Assembly (NCBI RefSeq): GCF_016772475.1
Contig: NZ_CP068595.1
Span: 930,001 to 994,000, forward strand
Direction: 5' to 3'
Length of the DNA stretch: 64,000 bases
DNA from: Paenibacillus sonchi
GTDB lineage: Bacteria > Bacillota > Bacilli > Paenibacillales > Paenibacillaceae
Shown here: piece by piece, positions 28,709-37,683 of the stretch
How positions within the stretch are numbered: the first letter of the stretch is position 1
How the letters are laid out: every line of letters begins with the position of its first letter
Translations under genes and position numbers: made by a program
Notes under the pieces: generated by a model
The model's database searches: none
Told to the model about the DNA's origin: nothing
What the model saw: only the letters and a program-made list of their open reading frames with translations

Positions 28709-29242
28709 TCAGGAAGAATTTCCGTCAAACAAATCAATACCGTCCCATTCACCTGTCTGGGAATTACGGTAAATCTTGAGTGCGGTACTTCCTCTCATAT
28801 ATACATCTCCGTCCTCGGCAACAAAATCAGGTGTGCCCAGCATCTCTACGAGATTATTCTTATGCGGTTCAATCCGCTGATCATTCAGATACAGGCCGTA
28901 TTGTCTTGCTTCCGTTGGAGTGACATGCACATACAGTACAGCCCCCTCACAAATTCCTGCAGACATATCGGCATAATGGTACTCCTGGCAGCCCTGCCAA
29001 GGATCTGGCGTAACCTCAAGCGGTGAGCCCTTAACCTGCAGCAGTTCTTCTAGCGGCATGTAGAGCGAAACCCCTGCTAAGGAGTTGAAGCTTCCTATAT
29101 AGGAACTGGTATTCACACTGTGCCCAAAGGACTGGACTACGGGCGGTTGCGGGTACAGCCAAGCGGCAGCAACAGGCTCCTGTTGCGGAGATGCAGAGAA
29201 ATAGGAAGAAAGGAGACCCAGCAAGAGAAGGATAACATTCAT
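28709..29242 (-). CDS. Hypothetical exported protein
   Basis: This 177-residue protein has an N-terminal hydrophobic segment (MNVILLLLGLLSSYFSAS) consistent with a signal peptide or anchor. The mature part includes YMPLEELLQVKGSPLEVTPD, a possible SmpA-like small fold, and ends MRGSTALKIYRNSQTGEWDG. No catalytic motif is recognised. It lies between ytxG and the YflT-domain gene on the same strand; joint transcription from ytxG is possible. Confidence 0.6.
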   Translation of the reverse strand: MNVILLLLGLLSSYFSASPQQEPVAAAWLYPQPPVVQSFGHSVNTSSYIGSFNSLAGVSLYMPLEELLQVKGSPLEVTPDPWQGCQEYHYADMSAGICEGAVLYVHVTPTEARQYGLYLNDQRIEPHKNNLVEMLGTPDFVAEDGDVYMRGSTALKIYRNSQTGEWDGIDLFDGNSS

Positions 29243-29314
29243 TGAACCATCCCGCCTTTCATCAGATTTCTGCTGCCTGGCATTGCCGCCAAGGACTTTC
29301 CTCAGCTTTGCCGG

Positions 29315-29821
29315 TTAATGACGGAATTTCTGCCAGATGGCAGCAGCTGTGTCTACGCCTTTTAGTGCCATGGCGATCTTTCCGGGTGCTTTCTTGGCAT
29401 TTACAGTCTCATAGGATTTCACGGTCCGTTCTTCCGCAGGAGTAAGCGGAGTATTTTCTATAGATACAGCCTTGGCCTTTTCCTTCAGCTCACGCGATTT
29501 GCGGAATTTCTCAATTACAGTTACCGATACCTGCTTCACAGTCAGTGTCAATTCGTTCATGACATCGCCAAGGTTCTTCACAGAATCGACAATCGGATCA
29601 ATCTTTTGAATTTTGTTTTGAACATCTGCGGTAATATCGTTAGCGTGTCTGACCGTTGTTTTCACTTCATAAGTAAGCTCATCGATCGTTTTCTGAACTT
29701 CCTGCAGAGTCTGGCTGACCTTGTCGAGGGATTCCTTCGCTGATTTCAAGGTTTTAATTAAAAAGAAGACAAGTACGGCGAATGCAATCGCAACCAGTGC
29801 GACGCTAAGATCAATGATCAT
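29315..29821 (-). CDS. ytxG: DUF948 general stress protein YtxG
   Basis: This protein of about 168 residues starts at the ATG at 29821 (MIIDLSVALVAIAFAVLVFF), eight bases after AAGGGG. One N-terminal membrane helix is followed by a long coiled coil (VSQTLQEVQKTIDELTYEVK and following), the DUF948 pattern of YtxG. B. subtilis ytxG is in a SigB-controlled operon with ytxH; here the two genes are split to opposite sides of the sigB cluster. A very good SigB promoter candidate lies upstream. Confidence 0.85.
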   Translation of the reverse strand: MIIDLSVALVAIAFAVLVFFLIKTLKSAKESLDKVSQTLQEVQKTIDELTYEVKTTVRHANDITADVQNKIQKIDPIVDSVKNLGDVMNELTLTVKQVSVTVIEKFRKSRELKEKAKAVSIENTPLTPAEERTVKSYETVNAKKAPGKIAMALKGVDTAAAIWQKFRH

Positions 29822-29876
29822 TTCCAAAACCCCTTCCAATCTTGAATGTCGGCTTGCTCTGCCTTGTACTGCATAG

Positions 29877-29902
29877 TTACCCTTACCGGAATGGGCCGAA
29901 AC
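29877..29902 (-). promoter_or_regulatory. SigB-type promoter of ytxG
   Basis: On the minus strand GTTTCG (29902-29897) and GGGTAA (29882-29877) are separated by 14 nt. This is the best -10 match among the SigB candidates in the window. Confidence 0.68.
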
Positions 29903-29947
29903 AAAATGTCAAGGGCCTCTGCTCCTTGTTTCAAAACAAAAGTCCCC

Positions 29948-29974
29948 GTTTAAACAATGACTACATTCGACTAT
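29948..29974 (+). promoter_or_regulatory. SigB-like promoter of the DUF1328 gene
   Basis: GTTTAA (29948-29953), a perfect SigB -35, and GACTAT (29969-29974) are separated by 15 nt. It faces away from the ytxG promoter 45 bp to its left. Confidence 0.4.
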
Positions 29975-30003
29975 ATTCTTCATCACCGAAAGGATGACAC
30001 ATC

Positions 30004-30171
30004 ATGCTAAAATGGTCGGTAATTCTGCTCGTCATAGCTTTAATCGCCGGTATTTTCGGATTCTTCAATGTTGTTGCAGCCGCTGTAGGCATTGCAAAGG
30101 TGCTGTTCTACATCTTCCTGATTCTGTTCATCGTTTCACTCTTCATGGGACGCAGGGGAAGATCGATGTAA
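30004..30171 (+). CDS. DUF1328 family small membrane protein
   Basis: This 55-residue protein, MLKWSVILLVIALIAGIFGF followed by a second hydrophobic helix and a basic MGRRGRSM tail, matches the DUF1328/YtjA family of two-helix membrane proteins. The AAAGG ribosome binding site is ten bases upstream. Family members are often stress-induced in bacteria; a SigB-like promoter upstream and the divergent ytxG fit that. A terminator follows. Confidence 0.82.
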   Translation: MLKWSVILLVIALIAGIFGFFNVVAAAVGIAKVLFYIFLILFIVSLFMGRRGRSM

Positions 30172-30217
30172 CCCCGGCCTGCTGTCTTCAAGATAATCTG
30201 CACAGGCAGACCTCTGA

Positions 30218-30250
30218 GCCTGAACTCCTTTTGGAGTTTTGGGCTTTTTG
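30218..30250 (+). terminator. Rho-independent terminator after the DUF1328 gene
   Basis: AACTCC-TTTT-GGAGTT extended by AGCC/GGGCT forms a stem followed by TTTTT. Confidence 0.75.
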
Positions 30251-30468
30251 TGCGGTAAGCTTTCCGCTGTGCACCCCCGCTTCTAAATTCCCTATATCTT
30301 ATTCACCCTGCAGAAAATGTAGGCCTCGCACCCTCAACAGTGCTGCGTAAAATAAAAAAAATAATCCGATTGGTTCATAGGGTCCTTTTTCTGTTTACAT
30401 CATATTAGCACAGATAAACATGGGAAATCCCACTACAACAACCAAACTTATCCTAGGAGGAATCACCG

Positions 30469-30852
30469 ATGAAAAAATTCGCCAGCATCGCAGTAGCAAT
30501 GGGACTTGTAGCTTCTTTTGCAGCAACGGCTTCAGCCGATGAAGCATCCGGTACCGCCGCTAACGCCACAACCGTAACAGGCAGCACTTATGGTGACAAA
30601 TTCGAAACGGTAATCACGCAAACAGATCTCAAACCGGCAACACCTATGATTATCCTGACAAAAGCCACTCCTTTCCACCTTTCCGTGGGCAGCATGACTC
30701 CAGCAGGCTGGCTGAGCGCCCAGACCATAGATACTACAGGAGCTGTAACGACCGACAGCGCAGGCAATGAATGGAGAGAAATTTACACATGGCTGGGCAA
30801 AGCATGGATCAAGGTGCCCGCATCCGCCTATGTAATCACTCCGGCCCTGTAA
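30469..30852 (+). CDS. Hypothetical secreted protein
   Basis: This 127-residue protein has a clear signal peptide (MKKFASIAVAMGLVASFAAT, cleavage likely after Ala-Ser-Ala). The mature part of about 104 residues is rich in Thr and Ala, with WREIYTWLGKAWIKVPASAY near the end. There is a perfect AGGAGG upstream. No family is recognised. The compact size and single Trp-rich region suggest a small extracellular beta fold. Confidence 0.7.
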   Translation: MKKFASIAVAMGLVASFAATASADEASGTAANATTVTGSTYGDKFETVITQTDLKPATPMIILTKATPFHLSVGSMTPAGWLSAQTIDTTGAVTTDSAGNEWREIYTWLGKAWIKVPASAYVITPAL

Positions 30853-30965
30853 TCACTCCCTCCATTGTAGCCTGGAACTCAAAAACATGCTGTGAAGCTT
30901 ATCTATAGCTTTGATGGGGCCCGTAAACCGCGTCCTTTACTCTCTCTGCGGGCGTACATACAAGC

Positions 30966-31437
30966 GGGGCTGTCCCAAAAGCCATGTAATGGCTGCTTGG
31001 GATAGCCCCTTGTTTTTAAATAGGATCAACGTGAGCACTTGGGTGGTCGCTCCGCGAACGGACCGTTGTTCCAATCGCTGTGGTCTCCAGATTTTTTTCT
31101 ATTCCCCTTAGCGGTGAAAACCCGGAGACCAAGGCGACGGAGTGAAGAAGGTTACGCCTTGGCCGTGCGCCGGATGACGGAACCGGAAAGTGTATTTGGC
31201 CAACTGAAGAACAACCGGGGATTCCGGCGCTTCCTACTTCGAGGGACGGAGAAAGTGAAACTCGAGGTCGGTTGGCTTTCCCTTGCCCATAATCTATTAA
31301 AGCAAGCAGCCAATGACCAAAAACGCAAAGCAGCGATTCTTCCAGTAACGGGAGAATCGCTGCTTTGCTCAATTTTTGTGGTTTTAAGAATAAAGAAAGC
31401 TATCACAGTCAAAGAAATCTGCTTTTGGGACAGCCCC
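30966..31437 (+). mobile_element. Internally deleted IS1182-family element (472 bp)
   Basis: The ends are inverted repeats GGGGCTGTCCCAAAAGC (from 30966) and GCTTTTGGGACAGCCCC (31421-31437). The interior keeps only the transposase C-terminus in frame (SVFGQLKNNRGFRRFLLRGT, then LEVGWLSLAHNLLKQAA), a signature of IS1182 transposases. The left end also folds into a long hairpin. The N-terminal half and catalytic core are missing, so it could only move in trans. Confidence 0.8.
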
Positions 31438-31705
31438 TTCTATATTTCTCCCATTGCCTCCGCTTCGCCCGCTGGTCATTAGGGATGAAGCTCTGTCCAG
31501 GAATAGCCTCCGTCCGCTGTACTCCAGAGATATTCTTATGTTCAAAAGATTACACAAAAATGCACAAACGCTTGCTGTTACGGGTTTTCTATGAAAACTA
31601 ATAATATCCATTTAATCAAAAATTAATATAAAATATGTTTACTATTGGTATATTATATGGTATATTTATCCTGAATTTCATACCAAAAAAAGGAGATGTT
31701 GTAAA

Positions 31706-32473
31706 ATGTTCATGAAGATGAAGAAGAGTTTATCGATTTTGGTTTTCGCAGCTGTTTTTGTGCTAACGTTTGCGCAATCTGTCTTTGCCAGTGACCAGCC
31801 TGTTCAACTGACTTCAGCCAATCTATATATTTACAAGTTTGGATACGTTGGATTCAGCGGCAATATCGAAGTAAGCAACCTGGGCAACCCAAAAACTGTA
31901 ACTATTCACTATACTCCTGGAGACGGTCAGTGGTATGATACGAACGCCTCCTATCAAGGCCTAACGGACTCCACACATGAAAAATGGAATTTTATAGTTT
32001 CCACCGATAACATTAGCAATAATAATCCGCAGCTCGCAAATGCCCAAACGATTCAATTTGCAATTAAGTATGAAGTCAATGGACAAACGTATTGGGACAA
32101 TAACAACGGACAAAACTATTCCGTCAGCCGTTTTAATGAAAGTTCAACCATTCTTGGTAAACCGAACGTTTTTCGCGCTTACGATGATTTATATGAGAAC
32201 ACCTTCTCGGGAAGTGTATATGTCAAAAATTTAGCCTCCAGCAAAGAGGTTAAAATCAAATATACAACCGATAACTGGAATACAACCAGGGAAGGATTCG
32301 CCAGCTACTCCATACCGGCGAACTCCGATGGCAGCGTAGAAATCTGGGGTTTCAGCTTTAATAATATTGACCCAAGTGTTACGCAAATTCAGTACGCTAT
32401 CTCCTACACCGCAAATGGACAAACGTATTGGGATAATAATTACGGGAACAACTACACAGTAAACCGCCGTTAA
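31706..32473 (+). CDS. Secreted stand-alone protein with two CBM21-like carbohydrate-binding domains
   Basis: This 255-residue protein has a signal peptide (MFMKMKKSLSILVFAAVFVL, cleavage near Val-Phe-Ala-Ser) and then two repeats of about 105 residues. Each carries a VSNLGNPKTVTIHYTP or VKNLASSKEVKIKYTTDNW strand and ends with GQTYWDNNxGxNY. That WDNN-G-NY ending is the hallmark of CBM21, a starch/glycogen-binding family. There is no catalytic domain. GGAG lies about ten bases upstream. It sits between two deleted IS1182 copies and is visibly more AT-rich than its neighbours, suggesting horizontal acquisition. Confidence 0.8.
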   Translation: MFMKMKKSLSILVFAAVFVLTFAQSVFASDQPVQLTSANLYIYKFGYVGFSGNIEVSNLGNPKTVTIHYTPGDGQWYDTNASYQGLTDSTHEKWNFIVSTDNISNNNPQLANAQTIQFAIKYEVNGQTYWDNNNGQNYSVSRFNESSTILGKPNVFRAYDDLYENTFSGSVYVKNLASSKEVKIKYTTDNWNTTREGFASYSIPANSDGSVEIWGFSFNNIDPSVTQIQYAISYTANGQTYWDNNYGNNYTVNRR

Positions 32474-32528
32474 TACAGAAATATATCCGAGAACTTAATG
32501 CTCTTCCCCTTGTTTAAAACGAACTTTT

Positions 32529-33202
32529 GGGGCTGTCCCAAAAGCCATGAAATGGCTGCTTGGGACAGCCCCTTATTTTGGAGTAGGTTCAACGTGAGCC
32601 CTTGGGTGGACGCTCCGCGAACGGACCGTTGTTCCAATCGCTGTTGTCCCCAGATTTTATTTATTCTCCTTAGCGGTGAAAATCCGGTGACAAAGGCGAC
32701 CGCTACCGCTTTTCCACAATCGTTCCGTCCTCTCCGCTGTTTAAGCGGAAAAAGTTTCTTCAAATCTTTCTAAAATCACAAAAAGAAACCGTCCTTTGGT
32801 AAAATGGAGTTACCACACAACCATTTCAAAGGAGAGGTTTCTTTTGTACATTCAATATACCATGGACCAACTTTGCTTGCCAATGGATCTGGAAGAAGAT
32901 ATTCCAGAAAGTCACGGGGAAAGCCGTTAGTAAACATAAGTCCAAGCTGCAAGAAAAGGTACATACATTGAAGAACAACCGGGGGTTCCGGCGATTTCTG
33001 CTTCGCGGCATGGAGAAAGTGACGCTAGAAGTCGGTTGGCTTTCGCTCCCCCATAATCTATTGAAGCAAGCTGCAATGGACCAAAAACAGAAAGCAGCGA
33101 TTCTCCAATAACGGGAGGATCGCTGCTTTTATAACATTTGAAGCTTTTGAGAAATTTGAGAATCTGACTCGTCAGTAGAATATCTACTTTTGGGACAGCC
33201 CC
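32529..33202 (+). mobile_element. Second internally deleted IS1182-family element (674 bp)
   Basis: Ends GGGGCTGTCCCAAAAGCC (32529) and CTTTTGGGACAGCCCC (to 33202) match the copy at 30966. The transposase start is kept (TTG at 32844 after AAAGGAG; MYIQYTMDQLCLPMDLEEDI) but stops after about 28 codons. The C-terminal remnant (LKNNRGFRRFLLRGMEKVTL) follows, so the catalytic middle is lost. A repeat of the TTGTCCCCAGATTT...AAATCCGGTGACAA type lies in its left part. Confidence 0.82.
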
Positions 33203-33245
33203 TTTTTGCGGCTGCTAGTGAAAATCCGGCCGCAGCATAGAAATA

Positions 33246-33290
33246 GGGGCTATCCCTACAGTAGAATCATTCCACTGAAGGGATAGCCCC
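33246..33290 (-). terminator. Terminator-like hairpin downstream of the NlpC/P60 gene
   Basis: A perfect 12-bp stem GGGGCTATCCCT / AGGGATAGCCCC encloses a second palindrome CAGT-A-GAAT...ATTC-C-ACTG. On the minus strand it is followed by TATTTC. It also resembles the left-end hairpin of the nearby IS1182 copies. Confidence 0.55.
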
Positions 33291-33360
33291 GCCAAACACC
33301 CGCCCTAGTTCACCCGTCACAAACTGTACTGCTCTCGCTTCATGCCCTACACTCTATATT

Positions 33361-34443
33361 TTAGCGGATGACCGAACCTCCGTAAAGGAAACGTTTCATC
33401 CAAGAAGCGCTTAATTTATCAACCCGTACGCCGCCGGAGGCCACGGAATAAGTCTGGAGCAGCTGGCCGTCACCTAAATACATAGCCACATGCGTAATTC
33501 TTGCCGTAGACTTGTCAATTCCGGCATAAGCTGAATCCGAGCTGCCCTTATAATCCATAAAAAACATCAGATCTCCGCGCTTGAGTCCGGAGATATCCGT
33601 CACCACCGTACTGTTCTGCTTGATCCAATCTCCTTGCTGCCGCGAATCGGCAGGAAGCCTCAGATTGGCTGCGTCCATGAAGATCTGCCGGATGAAATCG
33701 GAGCAATCGAAGGTGCTGGTATCGCTGCGGCTGGAGCCGAACTCATAAGGAGTCCCAAGATAACCCATACCCGCGGCGATTACACTCTCAATTACATTCA
33801 CCTGCGGAGGAGCCGTAGGCACCGGGGCTGGCGTCGGCACAGGCGTAGGAGCTGGAGCCGGAATTGGTACGGGCGCCGGAGCTGGAGCCGGTGTTGCTGT
33901 TCCCCCATCCGCTGCAATGTACTGATCCGACGAGCTGGTATAACCAACATTGCCATTTGCCGTTCTTACCTTGTACCAGTAACTATTCGTTTCTTCCACA
34001 ATAGTTACCCGGTCACCTGTGTATAAATAGCCTATCACCTGTCCGCTGGTTGAGGGGGCCTCCCGAAGTCGGACAGTCGCTTGAATCACTGCCGTTTGTG
34101 ACGCCGGGGCAGCAGCCACACTGATATACTGCTCTCCCCTGCTGGTATACCCAACGTCGCCGCCTGCAGTTCTGACTTTATACCAATAACTGTTCGTTTC
34201 TTCAAGAATGGCCACCTGGTCGCCTTTATTCAAATATTTCAGCACTTTCCCGCTTGTCGATGGCGCTGAGCGCAGACGGACAGAAGATATAATCACACCT
34301 GTTTGCGCTGCAGATGCTGTAATAGATGAATTAGCAGTGACAGAAGCCGCCTGCACCTGCTGAGGATTGAATACTCCGGATGACAGTGCAAGTGATGCCG
34401 AGACGAGCAGCGATGCTGCTATCCTTTTATGTGGTACGATCAT
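33361..34443 (-). CDS. Secreted NlpC/P60 peptidase with two SH3 domains
   Basis: This 360-residue exported cell-wall hydrolase has a signal peptide (residues 1 to about 32, ending Val-Gln-Ala-Ala). Two bacterial SH3 domains follow (VRLRSAPSTSGKVLKYLNKG and VRLREAPSTSGQVIGYLYTG), then a Pro/Ala/Val linker with repeated APAPAPVPIP-like units and a C-terminal NlpC/P60 domain. Catalytic Cys is in TFDCSDFIRQIF, His in ITHVAMYLGDG, and the third polar position is near LLQTYS. It should cleave gamma-D-glutamyl-meso-diaminopimelate links in peptidoglycan. GGGGGA precedes the ATG. Confidence 0.92.
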   Translation of the reverse strand: MIVPHKRIAASLLVSASLALSSGVFNPQQVQAASVTANSSITASAAQTGVIISSVRLRSAPSTSGKVLKYLNKGDQVAILEETNSYWYKVRTAGGDVGYTSRGEQYISVAAAPASQTAVIQATVRLREAPSTSGQVIGYLYTGDRVTIVEETNSYWYKVRTANGNVGYTSSSDQYIAADGGTATPAPAPAPVPIPAPAPTPVPTPAPVPTAPPQVNVIESVIAAGMGYLGTPYEFGSSRSDTSTFDCSDFIRQIFMDAANLRLPADSRQQGDWIKQNSTVVTDISGLKRGDLMFFMDYKGSSDSAYAGIDKSTARITHVAMYLGDGQLLQTYSVASGGVRVDKLSASWMKRFLYGGSVIR

Positions 34444-34654
34444 AGAGTTCCCCCGGTTAGCGTAGTGAGAAATTCAACAACGTCGCGCGCTTCGTTAGTT
34501 GCTTTCTGCACTCATTATAGGCTTGACCGGGAATTGGAACATGCTCCAAATTTCACAAAAAAGCTTGCCAACTTATGGTAACATCCGGGTCTATAGTCTT
34601 GATTCCTCCTTGAATTTGGTGGAAATTACAGCTAACTAGGAGAAATTCAGGATA

Positions 34655-35524
34655 TTATTGCTTGGGTTCCACATGAACCTGCACATTCATAATATTATGA
34701 AGCGTGCTCATCCGCTCCTCGATGGAGTCGCTAATCTCATGGCCCTGCATTACTGTAATCTCGGCATTGACTTCTACAACCACATCCACCAGCACATGAT
34801 TGCCGTGAACACGGGCTTTTAAATCCTTGATGCCTTCGACTCCGGGTGTCCGGGCAATCGTGCTGCGCAGGTCCAGCAGTCTATCCTGATCGAATCCGTC
34901 CGTCAGGCGGTACGTGGAATCGCGGAAAATATCCCAAGCCGTCTTCAAAATGAGCAAGCCGACGGCCACCGCTGCGGCCGAATCAATCCAGGGTAAGCCG
35001 AACTGCGCACCGACGATCCCCACCGCAGCACCTATGCTGACCATGGCATCGGAGAAATTATCCTTGGCTGCTGCCAGCAGCGCGCCGTTATTAATCTGTC
35101 TGGCGAGCCGCTTGTTATATAGATATACCCCCATCATGGCTGCGGCACACACCACCGCCACCCCGGCTGACCATAGCTGCGGTACTTCTTTGGCCCCTTC
35201 AAACAAGGAGCGGACCGCTTCCACAATAACCTGAATGCCGACCATGGCCATGATGAAGGAAGCCAGCAGCGCCGCCACCGTCTCCGCGCGGAAATGTCCG
35301 TAGGTATGATCGGAATCAGGCGGCTTCCGCGAAATGCGCAGGCCGATCAAGACCGCCAGCGAAGCCACAATGTCGGTGAGGTTGTTGAAGCCGTCCGCCA
35401 GCAGCGCGCTTGAGCCAAATACATAGCCGCTGATCAGCTTGAAGGCCGAAAGAATGAGGTAGGCGATAATGCTGAGCAGAGCGCCCCGTTCACCTTTACG
35501 AATATCATCATAGATATCAGCCAC
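34655..35524 (-). CDS. Cation diffusion facilitator family transporter
   Basis: This protein of about 289 residues starts from the GTG at 35524, seven bases after GGGGGG; a TTG at 35530 overlaps the Shine-Dalgarno and is less likely. Six membrane helices carry the CDF metal site residues in SALLADGFNNLTDIVASLAV and AAAKDNFSDAMVSIGAAVGI. The HTYGHFRAETVAALLASFIM segment and the cytoplasmic C-terminal domain (VHGNHVLVDVVVEVNAEITV) are also typical. It exports divalent cations such as Mn, Zn or Fe against protons; the metal is not assignable. Confidence 0.9.
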   Translation of the reverse strand: MADIYDDIRKGERGALLSIIAYLILSAFKLISGYVFGSSALLADGFNNLTDIVASLAVLIGLRISRKPPDSDHTYGHFRAETVAALLASFIMAMVGIQVIVEAVRSLFEGAKEVPQLWSAGVAVVCAAAMMGVYLYNKRLARQINNGALLAAAKDNFSDAMVSIGAAVGIVGAQFGLPWIDSAAAVAVGLLILKTAWDIFRDSTYRLTDGFDQDRLLDLRSTIARTPGVEGIKDLKARVHGNHVLVDVVVEVNAEITVMQGHEISDSIEERMSTLHNIMNVQVHVEPKQ

Positions 35525-35660
35525 TGCCAATCCCCCCTATTGATCTCTATTCGGTTCCCGAGCACCGGCAGATCATTCTTTGAATTATTCTTGCCCTTGT
35601 GGCAGCATTTAAAAACAATTAAAATGAAGGAAAGAACTTGCTACCTAAGGGGGTTACATA

Positions 35661-35846
35661 ATGAGCGAGAGCAACGACAAACCAAAGATCAATCTGGCGG
35701 ATGCCATCCGCCAAAAGCTGGAACAGAAGAAGCAGCAAACTTCCGCCAGACCCGGCTCCACGTTTCAGGCCGGTTCCGCCAAACCGCTGAAAAGCCAGAA
35801 CAACAAAAAGCCCAACAACCAGCGCCGCCGGACCGGAGGCTCATAG
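35661..35846 (+). CDS. Small basic hypothetical protein
   Basis: This 61-residue, highly polar protein (MSESNDKPKINLADAIRQKL, ending KKPNNQRRRTGGS) has a good AGGGGG ribosome binding site and its own terminator, which supports it being real. One short N-terminal helix is followed by a disordered, Lys/Gln/Arg-rich tail. No family or function is recognised. Confidence 0.65.
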   Translation: MSESNDKPKINLADAIRQKLEQKKQQTSARPGSTFQAGSAKPLKSQNNKKPNNQRRRTGGS

Positions 35847-35857
35847 ATTTGAACATA

Positions 35858-35898
35858 AACGGCTGCGTTATCCCTTCCGGGATGACGCAGCCGTTTTT
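35858..35898 (+). terminator. Rho-independent terminator of the small basic gene
   Basis: AACGGCTGCGTTATCCC pairs with GGGATGACGCAGCCGTT around TTCC and is followed by TTT. It may act in both directions, also serving the convergent ABC-F gene. Confidence 0.88.
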
Positions 35899-35939
35899 CC
35901 TATGAACCTGATTAGTGTTCAAGGCTTCATATATAGTTC

Positions 35940-37564
35940 TTACACCTCTACAGGATACATACGGGCACGCATTTCCTTGATTTCCGGATTCTCCAGATAT
36001 TCATCATAGGTCATGGTGCGGTCGATAACCCCTGCCGGTGTAATTTCAATGATACGGTTGGCAATCGTCTGGATGAACTGATGGTCATGGGAAGTGAACA
36101 GGATTGTACCGTCAAAATCAATCAGCCCGTTGTTCAGCGCAGTGATCGACTCCAGATCCAAGTGGTTGGTAGGTTCATCAAATACGAGTACATTCGCCCC
36201 GTTCAGCATCATCTTGGCCAGCATACAGCGGACCTTCTCGCCCCCGGACAGCACACTGGCCTTCTTCAGCGCTTCCTCACCGGCAAAGAGCATCCGGCCC
36301 AGGAATCCGCGCAGGAAGGTTTCGTCCTGATCCTTGGAATATTGGCGCAGCCATTCCACCAGGTTCAGATTCACCCCGTCAAAGTAACTGGAGTTGTCCT
36401 TAGGGAAATAAGCCTGGGTGGTTGTAACCCCCAGGTATACTCTCCGGCGTCGGCTTCCTTCTCCCCCATGATGATGTCGAACAGCAGGGATTTCGGCTGG
36501 GAATTCGGACCGACAAAAGCGATTTTGTCGCCTTTATTGACCACAATGCTGAATTCATCCAGCATTTTTTCGCCTTCAACTGTTTTGGTCAGGCCGCTGA
36601 TCGTAAGCAGCTGCTTGCCGGCCTCACGCTCAGGCTTGAAGTTGAGGAACGGATATTTCCGGTTCGATGGACGGATATCGTCCAGCGTAATCTTTTCCAG
36701 CTGCTTCTTGCGGGAGGTTGCCTGCTTGGACTTGGAAGCATTGGCCGAGAAGCGCTGGATAAACGCCTGCAGCTCCTTGATCTTGTCTTCCTTCTTCTTG
36801 TTCGCGTCACGCTGCAGCGCCTGTGCAAGCTGGCTGGACTCGTACCAGAAGTCGTAGTTGCCGACATACATCTGGATTTTGCCGAAGTCAATGTCCGCAA
36901 TATGGGTACATACCTTGTTCAGGAAGTGGCGGTCATGGGATACAACAATAACAGTGCCCTCATAATCCATGAGGAAGTTCTCCAGCCAGCCGATGGATTC
37001 CAGATCCAAATGGTTGGTAGGCTCATCGAGCAGCAGGTTGTTCGGACGCCCGAACAGAGCCTGGGCCAGCAGGACGCGAACCTTCTCATTGCCGCTGAGT
37101 TCGGCCATCTTTTTGTCATGCATCTCGCGCATAATGCCAAGGCCGATCAGCATTGCCGCCGCATCCGGCTCGGCGTCCCAGCCGTTCAGCTCGGCGAATT
37201 CCCCTTCAAGCTCACCGGCGCGCAGGCCGTCGGCTTCGGAGAAATCGCTTTTGGCATAGAGCGCATCCTTCTCTTTCATAATGTCATACAGGCGGGTATG
37301 CCCCATGATTACCGTTTCCAGCACCGGGTATTCATCATACTCGAAATGGTTCTGCTTCAGAACTGCCAGCCGCTCACCAGGAGTCATGTGCACTTCACCG
37401 GTATTGGCTTCAATCTCTCCGGACAGAATTTTCAGGAACGTGGATTTGCCGGCACCGTTGGCCCCGATCAGGCCGTAGCAGTTGCCGGGTGTGAATTTTA
37501 TGTTTACATCCTCAAATAGTGCGCGTTTTCCGTAGCGGAGTGTTACGCCGCTTGTACTGATCAT
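35940..37564 (-). CDS. ABC-F family ATPase, YbiT/YkpA-like (one frameshift)
   Basis: The reconstructed product has 541 residues with two ABC domains and no membrane segment. Domain 1 has Walker A GANGAGKST, ABC signature LSGNEK and Walker B LLLDEPTNHLDLES. Domain 2 has a degenerate Walker A (GPNSQPKSLLF, lacking the second Gly, as in YbiT relatives), signature LSGGEKVR and VFDEPTNHLDLES. A charged linker (about residues 230-290) separates them. The C5 run 36428-36432 breaks the frame; one extra base restores Thr-Trp-Gly-Val-Thr-Thr-Thr-Gln-Ala-Tyr-Phe-Pro. ABC-F proteins act on the ribosome, in translation or antibiotic protection; this subgroup is not a known resistance determinant. Confidence 0.9.
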
Positions 37565-37683
37565 TAAGCATTACCATCCTTTTCACTTAGGGTTCCGGCT
37601 CATTATAGCATAAATATAAGAGAAAAGGCCCGCAGATCACCCTATAAAGTGTAGTTTTGCCCTAAAAGTGGATGCAGGTGATC

